From the NCBI GenBank assembly GCA_034190875.2, contig CM067357.1, positions 23,953,400-24,017,399 on the forward strand: a stretch of 64,000 nucleotides of DNA, read 5' to 3'. Origin of the DNA: Urechis unicinctus (taxonomy: Eukaryota > Annelida > Polychaeta > Xenopneusta > Urechidae). The translations under genes were made by a program, and so were the position numbers. Below are positions 1 through 13,492 of this stretch, one piece after another (the first letter of the stretch is position 1; each line of letters opens with the position of its first letter). The notes under the pieces are model-generated. The model did no database searches. It saw only the letters and a list, made by a program, of their open reading frames with translations, and was not told the origin of the DNA.

Positions 1-1200
1 CGACTTATTTTTGGGCCCGAAAGAAACAAAATTTTCTCGGTCCGAAAAAGGGTTTGCCCGTGGCTTTGATTTAGGGGGTGGGAGACACATGGCGCCCTTG
101 AGGGTGGAGATTCTACTGGCCCGGCCAGCAACTTCGCTTTCGTTAATTAAAAGCTTCACCAATTATCTAATCTGGGCGTAAGAGTCTTTCATTTGACGCC
201 ACAACAGTGGGCTCTCAGGTAATCCGTTGAATTTATTATGGCCGTTGCCTTTTCGCCGGATCAATTCAATAACGTAGCTTCCGGGTATCAATGGACATTA
301 TTACAGCAATACAAACTGCTTCGTAATGGCTGTGTTTTCTGGAAAAAGCGAAGTTTTCCCGGCGCATTCAACCAACGTAAGAGGTTGTGTAACGTACAGG
401 TTTCTCTGCGTTGTTGTCTTCAAAAATCGGATGTTTGCGTAATTCTTGTATTGTAGCATTTTGCAATTACCTTGAATTTGAATTGATTCAGTATAAATTG
501 TAAATTTTAGCCAGATATATGCTTACTAGATGAGAGCTTTCAGCGCCCTAGCACGCGTTGCCTCTTATGTCTATTCTCTGAACAGTATTTGCTTCGATTA
601 TTTGGTAGAATGTCTCACAAGAAAAGTGCTCAGCTGTTTTAGAATAACGAGGTGGTTCTGTCTGATGGTCATGGAATGACTATTTGCATTACCTAAGTCT
701 GACACAAATTGATCGAATTTTTAGCCGCAATGGCTTATACATATACGAGATATACAGCATGAACGCTGAAGAGCCATGGGTAGAATGATTAACTCATCGA
801 TATACTTACATCAAACTTCGACAAGGTGGAATTGTATCCCCTAAGTTATGTAATGTGTATGTCGATGATCTTTCAGGTCAATAATGCTTTATATGGTCGG
901 ACAAACCGTCTCAAACCTACATTCTCCCAATACCTACTGCATGTAAAACTTACAAATTGTCAAACCTACTACAGCACACTTTATTGTCCATATTATGGGT
1001 TACTTATGTACTAAAACGCTTACAATAACATGTACCGCAATATTTTGGGTGTATCAAAAAGAGATAGCGCCAGTTATATGTTCGCCTAAACCAGTAATCG
1101 AAACTCGCATTAGCATGATGCTGCAGATGTTCACAATTTTCGTGGTAATTTCTATATTGATTGCCAATTTTCAGCCGGGTAATTGATCGTGTCTGAAAAG
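1..1200. other. Left-edge sequence outside the repeat unit
   Basis: No match to the tandem unit is visible here. The first 230 bases are richer in G and C runs than anything else in the window. A plus-strand ORF of 63 codons (995-1186) ends in a hydrophobic stretch (MFTIFVVISILIANF), but nothing else supports it as a gene. I see no recognisable protein, RNA or transposon. Confidence 0.6.
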
Positions 1201-1209
1201 GCATCGCCG

Positions 1210-1335
1210 GAAGTACTTGCGACATAATCTGTTGCCGAGGACGGTAAAACTGTTTGGATGTCGCCTGGGTAATATCGACGTAGTTGTCATCGCAGAATCC
1301 TGTGTTACCCCCAAAAATTATATCAATTGACACAA
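1210..1335 (-). pseudogene. Remnant of mucin-like exon, copy 1
   Basis: Only the 5' part of the minus-strand Thr/Ser exon survives (segment reading VDITQAT, followed by a shift out of frame). The rest of the exon, including the donor site, is replaced by unrelated sequence at about 1.2 kb. The flank above it (to about 1.54 kb) still aligns with 19.5-19.8 kb. Confidence 0.7.
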
Positions 1336-2689
1336 GTAAAATCCAACAGAGCATAGCGCCACGCTGTTCTATCGGGGAATGTTTTTCTTAGTTTTGGCTC
1401 TTTGAATATTGATAAATGATCAATACAACTGTTTCGTGCGATTGCGCGTGACATGTTGTCAATTTGTCGTCTTCTGTGGAAATAACTAAATTGAGGTACT
1501 CATCCCAGACTTGAATGTTCAGCTGCATGAATATTGACGACGCAGTGTATATGTGCCTCGGACATCAGTGTATCTGCTATGAAGACAATGACGCGTAATA
1601 CATTAGGTGAAGGTGGCGATATATGATGGTAAAACAGGATGTTATTGCTCCTATCGAGTGAATTACAAAAACAAAAATTATATTGTTGGTCTGAAATCAT
1701 TAAGCTAGCATGACTGGGAGGCACTGAGTTAACCTAGCCAGCAGACTCAGACATAATCATGGCTATAGCGAAATTACAATAGACTCGATTAGAAGCATAT
1801 CAAGATGAGAGACTGCTGCGCTGTGCAATATGACTGCTCCGGTTGGCAAAGCAGTCACGCCTTTGCTGTGGGCAATGTCGTGTTTGCATAATTGAAATGC
1901 GGTGAATATTTTATACCGTATTACACGCAACCATATGTCGCCGTTGTGGCTATTACTATATGAGTGCAGCATGATTGCATGTCTGTAGCAAAAGACATAA
2001 TTAAAACGAACAAAATGTGTGTTTGTTTTGTCTAATGACAGAATCGCGCAAGTGCCAATGCTGGCGTTAAATATTTTGTTTTGAAAAACACGAGTGGCGC
2101 TGCTGCTGTGCCAGTCTTTGATAGCTAAAGTATGGTTGTTTAATGAAATGTTTGCATTATGTATGCTGACAGCCTAATGAATTGTGCTTCCAAAAGTAGT
2201 CGAGACGGGCTAATGGCATGTAGCCGTTTCGTACAACTGATAGTCCATCATATGGAGAAACCGCTACAACCCGGTGCACATAATTAATATTTGGTATAGC
2301 ATAAGGACATGGCAAACCCTTTTATATTGATAATTTTGGAAGACTGTACGCCGCGACATCTTTCTAACAGTAAGCCATAAATCTGTCACCGATGTAAAAA
2401 AGTAATGCATATAAGTCTCTCCTTTCCCATCAAACCCCATTGGATTTTTAAAAGACTATGGTAAGATAAGAGAATGTAATAAATAAAGCCATTATCAGGT
2501 CATTTACATTGTTTTTTGATGAACCTGCTAACATGGTCGGATACAGAACCATATTGTAAGATACGCGTAACGCGAAACGGAAAACATTTATTTACTTACA
2601 GTTATGTACCCATCCTGAATGTACCTAGTGTATTTTCACGTCTCTCCGTTTCTATGAAGCGCCATTTTAAACGTCAACGCGACAAAATA

Positions 2690-3117
2690 TAAATAAATAT
2701 AAATGTATATGTATATATATATATATATATAGATATATATATATATATATAGATATATATATATATATATATATATATCTATGTATATATATATATATAT
2801 ATGAGATATATATATAGCTATATGATAGATATATAATATACATATATAGATATATCAGAGAGAGATACATATCTATTTATAGAGAGAGAGAGAGGAGATA
2901 TATATATCAATAAAGAGGGATATATAGATAGAGATCTATAGAGAGAGAGAGATATAGATAGATCTCAGACAGAGAGACAGATCTCTCTATATATATCAGA
3001 GATATATACATATAGACATATAAACAATATACATATATACAGATTTAATAGATACATATATATATACATATATATATAAAACATATATACATATCAGAGA
3101 CATATATATATAGATAT

Positions 3118-3216
<99 letters not shown>

Positions 3217-3232
3217 CTATATATAGGGCATA
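2690..3232. repeat. Compound AT/AG dinucleotide tract
   Basis: Roughly 540 bases of TA runs interspersed with AGAGAG, GATA-like and CATA-like stretches, ending in a pure TA run at about 3120-3212. It occupies the same place in the unit as the pure (AT)n at 21212-21309 in copy 2. Apparent Tyr/Ile-rich ORFs inside it are artefacts of the repeat. Confidence 0.95.
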
Positions 3233-3645
3233 TGCAAAGCATCCTTGTCAATTAGCAAGTCTAATATGTGCTCTTCTTCAAATAGTACACGAATAATTTC
3301 TTTCAGCATACTTCCGTCGGAATCAGTAGCTGACAAAAAAAATCGCATCCGGGAGTTATCATAGATGTTGTGCAGACATTTCAGATAAACTCTAATAGCC
3401 GCCATGGGACTGATCAAATACAATCATCTGACAAAATCACAAGAAACAAGCGCCATCTGACCCCGGTAATATCAATGACTAAAACGTTCTGACACAAACA
3501 TTGATAAAATACACACACGGAGAATCAAAACTTATTTTTTTATATGATTGCAAGACATATCACCGTGTCCAAACAGTTGTATTTTTGCGGTCGATTTTAA
3601 CACTATGTACGCGAGTTAATTTTTTCTACCAAGTGAGTTGATGAT

Positions 3646-3981
3646 TTGATTACATGCCAATTAGATTCGCATGGTAAAAAAATTTTGGTAGAAAAAAACA
3701 GTGTATATTGGGATACATACAGATTCGGTTGGCAAAATGGAGATCTCAGTTTATGGTCATTGCGCGCTGATGTTTGCTGTGATAGCCCGTTATATGATTG
3801 TATCAAATACGGAATATTTGACATGATAGAATTACATTTGAAAAGAGCTAATGTGCCCGCGAAACGACACAACACATGTTCCCCGTGGCTCCTAATGTTT
3901 GCTTTTTTATTATATTTAGTCCACTATTCCATCAAAATATTGACCTTAAGCACATTCAAGGAAAACCTTGATGCCGGTTAA
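3646..3981 (+). pseudogene. Degenerate ORF with ankyrin-like spacing (copy 1)
   Basis: A 111-codon ORF. Residues about 47-70 (SPLYDCIKYGIFDMIELHLK, followed by a basic segment) resemble the turn-helix-helix spacing of an ankyrin repeat, where TPLH...A...G...DMVELLL is usual. The same DNA in copies 2 and 3 (21.6-21.9 and 32.1-32.4 kb) keeps IKYGIFDIVE but is interrupted by stops. No start context, splice sites or further repeats convince me. This could be a fossil ankyrin exon or chance. Confidence 0.3.
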
Positions 3982-6950
3982 TGGCCAGACTGGTGCCGTG
4001 CCCACGGCTAAAATTAAGGCTGAAAAGTGCAATTATTTATGGTTTTCGAGTGAATTCGTCAATTGAACGGTTTCAGTAAAACTGTGCGATGGCTTTGTCA
4101 AAACGCCCACACTTGGTCTTACTAGCGTCTCGTGTAACCATCTTGGAAAAGCGAATACACGGGGTCCTCATATTGATTATGCCATGACAAAATAGAAATA
4201 AAGCTTTAACTGGGGTTATCATAGCTTTCATTGAATTTTGTGGATAGGAAGTGAGTCGGAAAAAACATTCATAAGTGAATGCAATTCAATCTTATTCAAC
4301 ATAAAGTTTCTATGATTTACTAACAATCTATGAAGAGTAATCTAACACTCCTGATGGCAAACAAATAACAATACAGTATATCGAGTCCAAAGAAAACTTA
4401 TTATTGTCATTTGGTTTATAGAAAAAAGAAATTGACTTAAGCAATGCATGGTATCATTATCACAAATTTACAGCTCTTCATGTGCCAATTATTGTTTGGT
4501 GGGGAAGATGTAAGTGAATTTAGTGCAATTTAGAGAATGAGTACATTGATCTGCGCTTACCGCTAATGTTCATATGTTTGCGAATTGCAGCCGATAGGTT
4601 CGTTAGTAGCAAGAGCAAGGTTATATTCCGTCTTCGATACCATACATATATATCAGTCAAAACCAACCTAAAGATCGCATTCCCACGACGTCGTCGGGGT
4701 CTAGTAACATTAAAATGGCCGTATTCATATCTATGACGCCCGATTGTATCAAATACGAATATCATTTTTGTATCTGTGTCATATAAACATAGTAGCTATT
4801 GATGCATTTATCCCGATAAAATACTCCTCCCCGCAATTCACTTCGGCCCCGTTAATCACTGGAACGAATCTCTTGCGCTTTTTAACATTATATTTAGTCC
4901 ACTATTCCATCAAAATACTGACCTTAAGCAAATTCAAGGACAGCCTTGCTGTCGGTTAATGGCCAGACTGGTGCCGTATTGACCCACGGCTTAAATTGAG
5001 GTTGAAAAGGTTATCTGCCTTCATTATTTATGCGCTTTCGAGTGAATTCGTAGACAATTGAACGGTTTCAGTAATTATGTGCGATGGCTTTTGTCAAAAC
5101 GCCCACACTTGGTCTTACTAGCGTCTCGTGTAACCATCTTGGAAAAGCGAATACACGGGGTCCTCATATTGATTATGCCATGACAAAATAAGAAATAAAG
5201 CTTTACTGGCGCTTTCATTGAATTTTGTGGATAGGAAGTGAGTCGGAAAACACATTCATAAGTGAATGCAATTCAATATTATTCAACATAAATGTTTTGC
5301 TATGATTTACTAACAATCTATGAAGAGTAATCTAATACTCCTGATGGCAAACAAATATACAATACAGTATATCGAGTCCAAAGAAAGACTTATTATTGTC
5401 ATTTGGTTTATAGAAAAAAGAAATTGACTTAAGCAATGCATGGTATCATTATCACAAATTTACAGCTCTTCATGTGCCAATTATTGTTTGGTGGGGAAGA
5501 TGTAAGTGAATTTAGTGCAATTTAGAGAATGAGTACACTTGATCTGCGCTTACCGCTAATGTTCATATGTTTGCGAAATTGCAGCCGATAGGTTCGTTAG
5601 TAGCAAGAGCAAGGTTATATTCCGTCTTCGATACCATACATATATATCAGTCAAAACCAACCTAAAGATCGCATTCCCACGACGTCGTCGGGGTCTAGTA
5701 ACATTAAAATGGCCGTATTCATATCTATGACGCCCGAATATCATTTTTGTATCTGTGTCATATAAACATAGTAGCTATTGATGCATTTATCCCGATAAAA
5801 TACTCCTCCCCGCCAATTCACTTCGGCCAATTAATCACTGGAACGAATCTCTTGAGCGCTTTAAACATTATATTTAGTCCACTATTCCATCAAAATACTG
5901 ACCTTAAGCAAATTCAAGGACAGCCTTGCTGTCGGTTAATGGCCAGACTGGTGCCGTATTGACCCACGGCTTAAATTGAGGTTGAAAAGGTTATCTGCCA
6001 TCATTATTTTTGCGCTTTCGAGTGAATTCGTAGACAATTGAACGGTTTCAGTAATTATGCTGCGAAGACTTTGTCAAAGCGCATACACTCGGTCTTACTA
6101 GCGTCTTGTGTAACCATCTTGAGAATGCGAATACACGGGGTCCTCATATTGATTATGCCATGACAAAAAAGAAATAAAGCTTTACTAGCGCTTCTACCAA
6201 ATTTTGTGGATGTGAAGTGAGTCGGAGTGAAGCGGTAAAACACATACATAAGTGAATGCAATTCAATATAATTCATCATAAATGTTTTGCTATGATTTAC
6301 TAACAATCTAAGAAGAGTAATCTAATACTCCTGATGGCAAACAAATATACAATACAGTATATCGAGGCAACTTCAATGATTTGGCCAGAAAATGAACCGT
6401 GTCCAAAGAAAGACCTATTATTGTCATTTGGTTCATAGAAAAAAGAAATTGACTTAAGGTTATATTCCCTCTTCGATACCATACATACTCTTGTTAATAT
6501 TGCTCAAAAACGGCTGCACATGCCGTGTAGCGCATTGCGATGTCATTTGGCTGGTTTGTCAGCCAGCACGATATTAATGCAATGCAAATATCAACAAATC
6601 TGCACAGTAGTGTCGTCGATAATGCGCTATTTTCATGCCATTCCCTTTATAGTCTTGGTGAATCATCGCATCAAAACAGGACAAAATACAGATATGTTAT
6701 TGTTTATATATATCATTCAAAACCAACCTAAAGATCGCCTTCCCACGACGTCGTCGGGGTCTAGTAACATTAAAATGGCCGTATTCATATCTATGACGCC
6801 CAAATATCATTTTTGTATCTGTGTCATTTAGACATAGTAGCTATTGATGCATTTATTCCGATAAAATACTCCTCCCCGCCAATTCACTTCGGCCAATTAA
6901 TCACTGGAACGAATCTCTTGAGCGCTTTAAACATTAGCGCTAGTCTGGTC
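3908..6950. repeat. 0.98-kb tandem triplication within copy 1
   Basis: The same segment starts at 3908, 4887 and 5868 (spacings 979 and 981). Each begins with a tract containing GTCCACTATTCCATCAAAA and continues through GGTTAATGGCCAGACTGGTG. The third repeat is the longest: it retains the stretch at 6360-6480 and 6490-6720 that the first two have lost. Copies 2 and 3 carry this segment once (21.88-23.2; 32.39-33.6 kb), so the triplication arose within copy 1. Confidence 0.92.
6520..6831 (+). pseudogene. Degenerate ORF block, third repeat of the triplication
   Basis: A 103-codon ORF matching, in the same frame, the stretches at 22774-23016 (copy 2) and 33168-33464 (copy 3). Shared peptide pieces are MQCKYQQICTVVSS and IKTGQNTDML. 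In copies 2 and 3 the upstream ORF (22331-22657; 32982-33164) runs into this one through a single in-frame TGA, so the pair may be one broken reading frame. No family recognised. Confidence 0.3.
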
Positions 6951-8330
6951 AGGTGCAAATAAATGCTATGGTGTTTTGCACAACACGGCTCCAGAAGTGA
7001 TATATATTCGTTCTATGAGAATGGTCAATAAGCCAACAATGGCATTATGGGCGTAAAGCTCAATTTTGTCAATACGCCTTTAGCGATTCATTGCGTATAC
7101 TAGGCCTACAGGATTAACTCGCGTGTAAAGTGCAATTAAGAAATTTCTGTATTCTTCCTTGCATTGCTTATAATCAAAACGTTATCTGCAAGACAAAAAA
7201 TAGTAGCATTAGCGAAGTGCCTTTGTACAACAAATCTACTAATACGCTGTTAATAGCATACTAAGAACACGCATAGAACAATTATGCAAAAATATAAAAC
7301 GTTCCATTCAACATAGCTGGAGCGCAATGTTGTAAAGCATCCCCATCTCTGATTGACATTATTATCGTTATTACTATAACAATGGTTTCATGTTCAGGAT
7401 TAAATATTGGTGTAGTATTGACACTGCAAGAGGTAGAGAATAATCTTTGCTGCAAAGTATATAACTACTTGTGTTCAAGGTTGCATGATTTATCAAATAT
7501 CATTTGCTGCGCAAACAACATAGAAGATTGAAACATTGTAGCTCTACAGTCACAAGGTTCAATTTCCATGCGGCGATAGAGGGGGGGGGAGTGTCCCGAA
7601 ACGAATACAAAATATTTCGAACGTGTCCTACACTTCTTTTCGCACATGATCCGGTCACACCTTCGTCAAATGCGACATAATTTGCTCATCTGGTTCGCAC
7701 TCCAACCAAGAATAATAAAAAAAACAACTCATATATTTTTCAAAATGTTGGCTTTCTAACATCCGATTGGGTTTTGCAGAGACATTCCTGTAGAACGCTC
7801 AATGTTGATCATGTTAGCAAAATAGTCAATATCAAACTTGATTTGAAGAACTTCAGGTGATTTATGCGACAAACAATTATTCGATGATTATTAAATACAT
7901 ATAACCGACTAAAGCATTGAGAGCTAGCGACAGACTTTTTCCAAAATTGATGCGTCCTCATTTTCCTAGCGACTGTGACGCAATGAAAGACTTATTATAG
8001 GCGTAACAAGTTGCACCCGCAAAGTGATGTCACATTTTACATTTAGCTTTTGCTTCACGGAGGCGCCTTAGCAGTTCATTACATGTATAATTAACAAGCA
8101 ACATATAAGCATGTTCCGCGTATATTGTGAATATTGATCCCATATACAGTCACTTTTCCACAATCGATTTGATGTACAAAAACATCAGCAGGCGTATTAT
8201 GTACGATACTACCGACTAGCAATTCTGATCGGGTAATATCAGATAAACGTGCGACCGACATATTACCGATATTTCCTTCAAACTGTGCAAAATCAGATTC
8301 AAATATCCAGAGAACCAGGTGTAATTCACG
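6950..8330. other. Copy 1 segment partly unique to it
   Basis: 6.95-7.34 kb aligns with 23.19-23.6 and 33.58-33.95 kb. From about 7.35 to 8.33 kb the sequence is unrelated to the 1.6 kb found at the same place in copies 2 and 3 (23.6-25.17; 33.95-35.53). The unique part carries a G9 run near 7580 and the possible terminal exon listed separately. Confidence 0.6.
8091..8282 (-). CDS. Possible 3'-terminal exon, unknown protein
   Basis: On the minus strand a plausible acceptor (CTGATTTTGCACAG at 8283-8296) is followed by 63 open codons to a TAA at 8091-8093. The peptide starts FEGNIGNMSVARLSD and contains VGSIVHNTPADVFVHQ and KVTVYGINIHNIRG. It is well balanced in composition and lacks the low-complexity look of the chance ORFs nearby. 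It lies in the part of copy 1 not shared with other units, so conservation cannot be tested here. No family recognised. The ORF also stays open upstream of the acceptor to 8333, so the exon boundary is uncertain. Confidence 0.3.
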   Translation of the reverse strand, partial: FEGNIGNMSVARLSDITRSELLVGSIVHNTPADVFVHQIDCGKVTVYGINIHNIRGTCLYVAC

Positions 8331-8960
8331 CAAGGATGTAGCCGTTTACACATTCAATGCCGGAATCATGTCGGTTGCACTGAATTTGTCAAAACATACA
8401 CACTTCAATAAGTGTGCCCATGCGTAGTGTTGGAGTAACTGGTGATCAAAGCTACTCTATTCAGTTATAAGTTGGCATACACACCTAAAGGCAAACGTAA
8501 ACGCTGCGTTACCCACTTTTCAGAAAACAGGCCGCCTAAATGTGACGTTAGGGATATTCTGGGAATGATACAATAGGTTAAATGCTGTGATTAACCGATG
8601 TTTATTGTCGATATTATTTCTGCACGACTGTTCGAGAGACATCCATTGAAATTATTTCCAACACAATGTCACTGTCACTTTTCTAGAGGAGTTTCATCAC
8701 CTGACCTGATACCATTTTTCTAATATATTTGCGCGGGCTTCCACACATCATCAGCTACATAACAACAATGCCATTAATATGCCGCCACATCCACTGCTTG
8801 CTCTATAACATTATATTGCAGCTGACAACGCTCATTCATGCAAGGACGACGACAAAGAAAATGAAGCCAGCCAGATGTCCTCTTTTTGTATTACCACAGG
8901 CGAAATTGCCTTTGATCCGCTGCATGCCGGAAGGAATCCTCGTAAAATGACCCATGCATC
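8330..8960. other. Unit segment shared by copies 1-4, with a short plus-strand ORF
   Basis: Aligns with 25.17-25.77, 35.53-36.15 and (second half) 43.58-43.92 kb. A plus-strand frame beginning around HFKKSFITWSDTSLLIYLRG is open in copies 2 (25491-25724), 3 (35853-36101) and 4 (43539-43868) and shifted in copy 1 (8729-8950). Family unknown. Substitutions and small indels between copies suggest little constraint. Confidence 0.4.
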
Positions 8961-9049
8961 GTGTTAAATACTCTCCAGGCATACAGATATGCATCTTGTA
9001 AGCAAATCTATCTGATGGTTAGAATGCATCAAACTAAATCGCATATTTT

Positions 9050-9800
9050 GTGTTTTTAAAATATGCATGTACTACCGACCAAAGCCCAATGTGTCAGGAG
9101 TGCGGAGACCTTGTTAGGGATTTTTGTCTGGGTTTTCCGAAATGACAATAAGTTGGCAGAATATAGCATCAGCTAGATCTGAGCAAGCAGACTGCATATT
9201 TACTTTATGCTTACACATTGACACTTTGTAACAGACGAGCTTTAGAGTGAACCGTTGACTTCTAACATGTATTTATGTAACAATTGCAATCTAATACACA
9301 TAAATCCTTGGTTGTTTACGTTGCATATATATTACGACATGCATGTGTTGATAACTCATGATAAGAATGTAAAAAAACATACAAAATATTAAGCCAATAA
9401 TTCGGTTAAGAAATAAAACAAGGTATAGATGTCTCCCTTTCGAGCAGGTGAGCATTCAAATTCATTGAAATACAGTCATTGATACACATGTGATGTTATA
9501 TACTGGCCGCCTGATGAGTACATTGTAACCATTCTTCGGAGCAGAGGATGATGCTTGTTCCCACGCAATCAATCACTGCCCCAGGCAACGAAGCAATATT
9601 AACATGACCAGTGCTTGACCTCCCGGTTGCCAGCTTTCAGAAGGGGCGTAGTGTCGTTTTTGATGTAAACATTTCCAGCATTAGAACCTGAAGACGCAAT
9701 GTCTCAGCAATGTACTCAAAGAGAACCTAAGTTTTGTTGCTGTCTACGCATGTATCCGTCCCTATTTCGTCATTATACAAGTTACAATTTTACTAAGGCT
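9050..9800. repeat. Block X, shared only by copies 1 and 5
   Basis: Aligns with 51.44-52.17 kb, diverged but clear: both contain TGTAACCATTCT, the AGCAGAGGATG region and GACCTCCCGGT. Copies 2-4 have unrelated sequence (block Y) at this place in the unit. No gene seen. Confidence 0.8.
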
Positions 9801-12665
9801 TCGTCGATGCCATTGTTGTTGACTGAATCACAGCGCTCGTGAGGTCGATTGCCCTGATGCTGACGCGAAATAGTTCTGAAAATAAATCCGTATAACTATT
9901 GCATCAGAGGGTGTGACTGTCTTATACAGGTCATAAGTGGAAATATAATTACCCATACTAAATGCTGATTTGAAAAATAATTGATTTAACAACGAAAAGC
10001 GCATTAATATGTTTGGTCAAAAGTGATCTCATCGCATTGAGGCAGAGGTACTTGTATATCCTCTGCTCCAGGAGAATGCATTTTGACTGAAATCCAAATG
10101 TTTGCAAGCGAATATTCAATCAGATATGACGTCATGCATGACCAAATTGTCGAATCAAGACACTATAGGTTAATATTCATGTATCTTAGCACTAAAGTCT
10201 TTCTCGACTTTGTTTAGTCTTATAAAACTAGTTGATGGGTCGATCCCTCGGTGAATGTGCCTGCAAATCAAATGCATTCAATAACTCAGCCCAATACATC
10301 AGGGATAAATGATTTATAACATGGAATAAACCCCGATGATCATTACATTGCCAGATTTCCACGAAAAATATACATTTATTCCGTACTCGATATCTGTTAG
10401 CGCCTAACTAATTGTTAATGCCCATATTTCATAGAATTAAATGCCCATTAAATACAGACAGTAGTTACAAAGTAACGCACAACCACCATGATAGCGTCAA
10501 ATCCCTTTAGAGGTTATGCTCGCGCATATACAAATACAGTGTATGGATTTTGTATGTAGTAATGGACGGAAATGGAAACATGCTCAACTGGTTTTGAAAT
10601 ATGAAAAATGGGAGCAATTGTTATATCAAAGATGCAACGCACAATGACATTTCCCAGCAAATCATATTGATGCAGTTACGTAGGTTAAATGTCTACACAG
10701 AATGATTCTGCTTTATCGCAATGTAACCAAATGATTGAAGGAGATGGGATTATTATACAGCCATATATAATATTTTTACATCCGTAACATATTGAGTATG
10801 CATACAGTACACATGACCAATAATTGGAGATAAGGTGAAATCCCCACATGACCCTTTTAAGATTAATTCTTGGAGAATTGCATTACAATCATTCCTTCCG
10901 TACATGATCCCCTCGTATAATTTGGTTCTATTTAGGACTATGTGTAGTCAATTAGCCAATAATGCCTGTTAGGGTTCCACCCCCGGCATGGTATTAGTCG
11001 CTTTATGTTTCGCATGGTTGTAAAACTGATTAGGAGTCAACTAAGATAACGCATATTTATATTCAACCAAAAATGCCGTAATTAACATGGTTCTGAACCC
11101 CTTTTAGTACAGATGTGTGTATGGTGTGGCAACGATAGGTTAAATAGAACTATCTTAGATATTTTGTTGCGGTTGGATATACTAATATGATATTAAATAT
11201 GTGTATTAATCGATACAATTACCATGTAGTCTTAAAGCATAATTTATAACTATTGTTTTTTTCAATTCGTCTCTATTCTTTAGAAACAATATTGTGGAGG
11301 CTTTGGTCAACTAAGACTACATATGTATGGCATTTGATAGCGTAGAAACATTGCGACTTGCCGCAGAAATCAAATTATCCGACCCAAAATTAGATTTGCC
11401 TTATTACCAATCGCTTTGCGACACATTTATATTCTCGTTTGTGTTATGTACCGCGTCTTTATAGCATATTAATGGGCACGGACCTCTGATATCTACTAAC
11501 ATATTTTAATTCCTAAGATATATGCGAACCCTTTGGTTCAATTCAGTATGACGATACATATGCCAAGCAAATTTGTTATGCAAATATAGGAACCGATAAG
11601 ATATTGAGCAGCTGACAGCCAAAGCTTATTCCGAAATCAGAGCCAGTATTACCCATTGATGATGTAATGTATCCTCTTTTGCGGTTATAGGTGTCATTAT
11701 TATATGATTTAGCTATTCGTGATGATTGACTGTTAGATGCACGGTACACTTAAAACTATGTAATATGCCATTCTGTAATCACATAACTACAGCGCGCAAC
11801 ATTATGCAATGAACCAATCGATAAGATAAACTCAGTTCGTAGCGGAAAACATTGATGCAAGCACGACAGTTGCTATACGTCTAGCTGGGATGAGTTTCCT
11901 CCGAAATAACTCTTGAAATGTTTTATAAAACGAATCATAGAAATTCATTCATCGATATATTTGAGCAAAAATTTAGTTTCATAAATTTAATTAAAGCGTC
12001 CGGTGTGATGGTCAATTAATAATTTTAGGCTCAATTATGTTTAATGACTCTTATGAAAATCGACCGAAATTAAAAGCTACAACGTGTATATCACCCAATG
12101 AAAAATACACGCAATATGCACGTTCAAGGTCCTGATTTGATATTTATTCCAAATATCACTAACTTCATTGCAGTGTTCGTAGAGAGTCTGGAAACCACGA
12201 CACTTGGTTTCTCTATAGTATTCCAGCAATAAGAGGAGTTATGGTTGCTGTTAAAACAAATACCTATAGCAGCAGTTATATATATGTTTGTATTCTACCA
12301 CAGCCAATTTTTGCACTTATAGATGCCTTAATAAAAATATAAGTTTATACTAATGTTAGAGCGGCTTTCGTTGATAAATATTATATGTGAATGAATTGTA
12401 CGAAGTGAAATTATTGCAGATTACGAATGGCCGTCATGAGGAGGAAAAAGCAAGTAATTTTTTCCTGAACTGGAAGCCTCTTCATCCAAATCGTTTTTCT
12501 ATTTCATATTTATTCTTCTCCTGCTGATATATTCATTTCCACAGTATACAAAATGATACGCGGTATATACTTCAAGGTGGATCAATAACGTACAAATTCA
12601 CAATTTAGTTTGCGTTGCTCAACCGTATTTAGACACGAAATCGATGATATGTCTGATAGGGGAAA
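9800..12665. other. Unit backbone in copy 1, no intact gene seen
   Basis: Aligns with 26.17-29.45 kb and its counterparts. A segment matching 26.94-27.62 kb, which carries the plus-strand exon in copies 2-4, is missing near 10.58 kb. The second acceptor-like site (TTTGGTTCTATTTAG near 10.92-10.93 kb) is retained. Confidence 0.7.
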
Positions 12666-13108
12666 GTAAACGAAAACTTTCAATCTAATACTTGCGCTAT
12701 TCTTGCCTTAACTTCATCGTAGATAATCATTCAATTAAACTAGATATTGCTTTGAATTTCTGAATGCATTTTGCGTCGCCTAAAGCAGCTTGTTGTCTGA
12801 TAAAGATTTAACAACACGACAGCAAACGTTCTTCAATTATTGTAGCCATGAGCTTTTCAACACGCCTATCATGAATCCTGCTTCAAACTCATCGATCACG
12901 GCGCTCAGTCTCCAAACGAGGAATTGCTAGCGGGACGTTGACTTATCTACTCCATCTAGAGCACTACAAACAACTCTTGTTGTCGCTTGAACAGAGCAAG
13001 AAGGGATCACAATGCGATAACTATCCCTTAGTTTACTAGCTTGCCCTTGAGATATTGAAGCTACGACCAAGTGCAAAAAACTGTCAATAGAGAATGACAT
13101 ATGTTTAA

Positions 13109-13110
<2 letters not shown>

Positions 13111-13161
<51 letters not shown>

Positions 13162-13364
13162 TATATATATATATGGATATATATATGTATATATATACAT
13201 ATATATATACATATATATACATTATATATATATATTTATAATAACATATATATATGCATATAAACATAGATACATTTACTCACACGTATATATACATGCA
13301 TATTTATATACATTTATATAAATATTGTATATATATATGTATATATATAAACATATATATATAT

Positions 13365-13422
<58 letters not shown>

Positions 13423-13434
13423 TATTTAAATATT

Positions 13435-13490
<56 letters not shown>

Positions 13491-13492
13491 AA
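13111..13492. repeat. AT-rich dinucleotide tract
   Basis: About 380 bases of TA runs interrupted by short TATAC, AAATAT and TATG variants. Perfectly self-complementary in long stretches. Both-strand Tyr/Ile ORFs here are artefacts. Confidence 0.95.

Noticed and set aside
1004..1354. 116-codon minus-strand ORF
   Set aside because: It crosses from the mucin-exon remnant out of frame into unrelated sequence and is not a gene.
3908..6950. CRISPR-like regular spacing
   Set aside because: The 980-bp repeats are nearly continuous homologous DNA with no short repeat/spacer structure, in a eukaryotic context.
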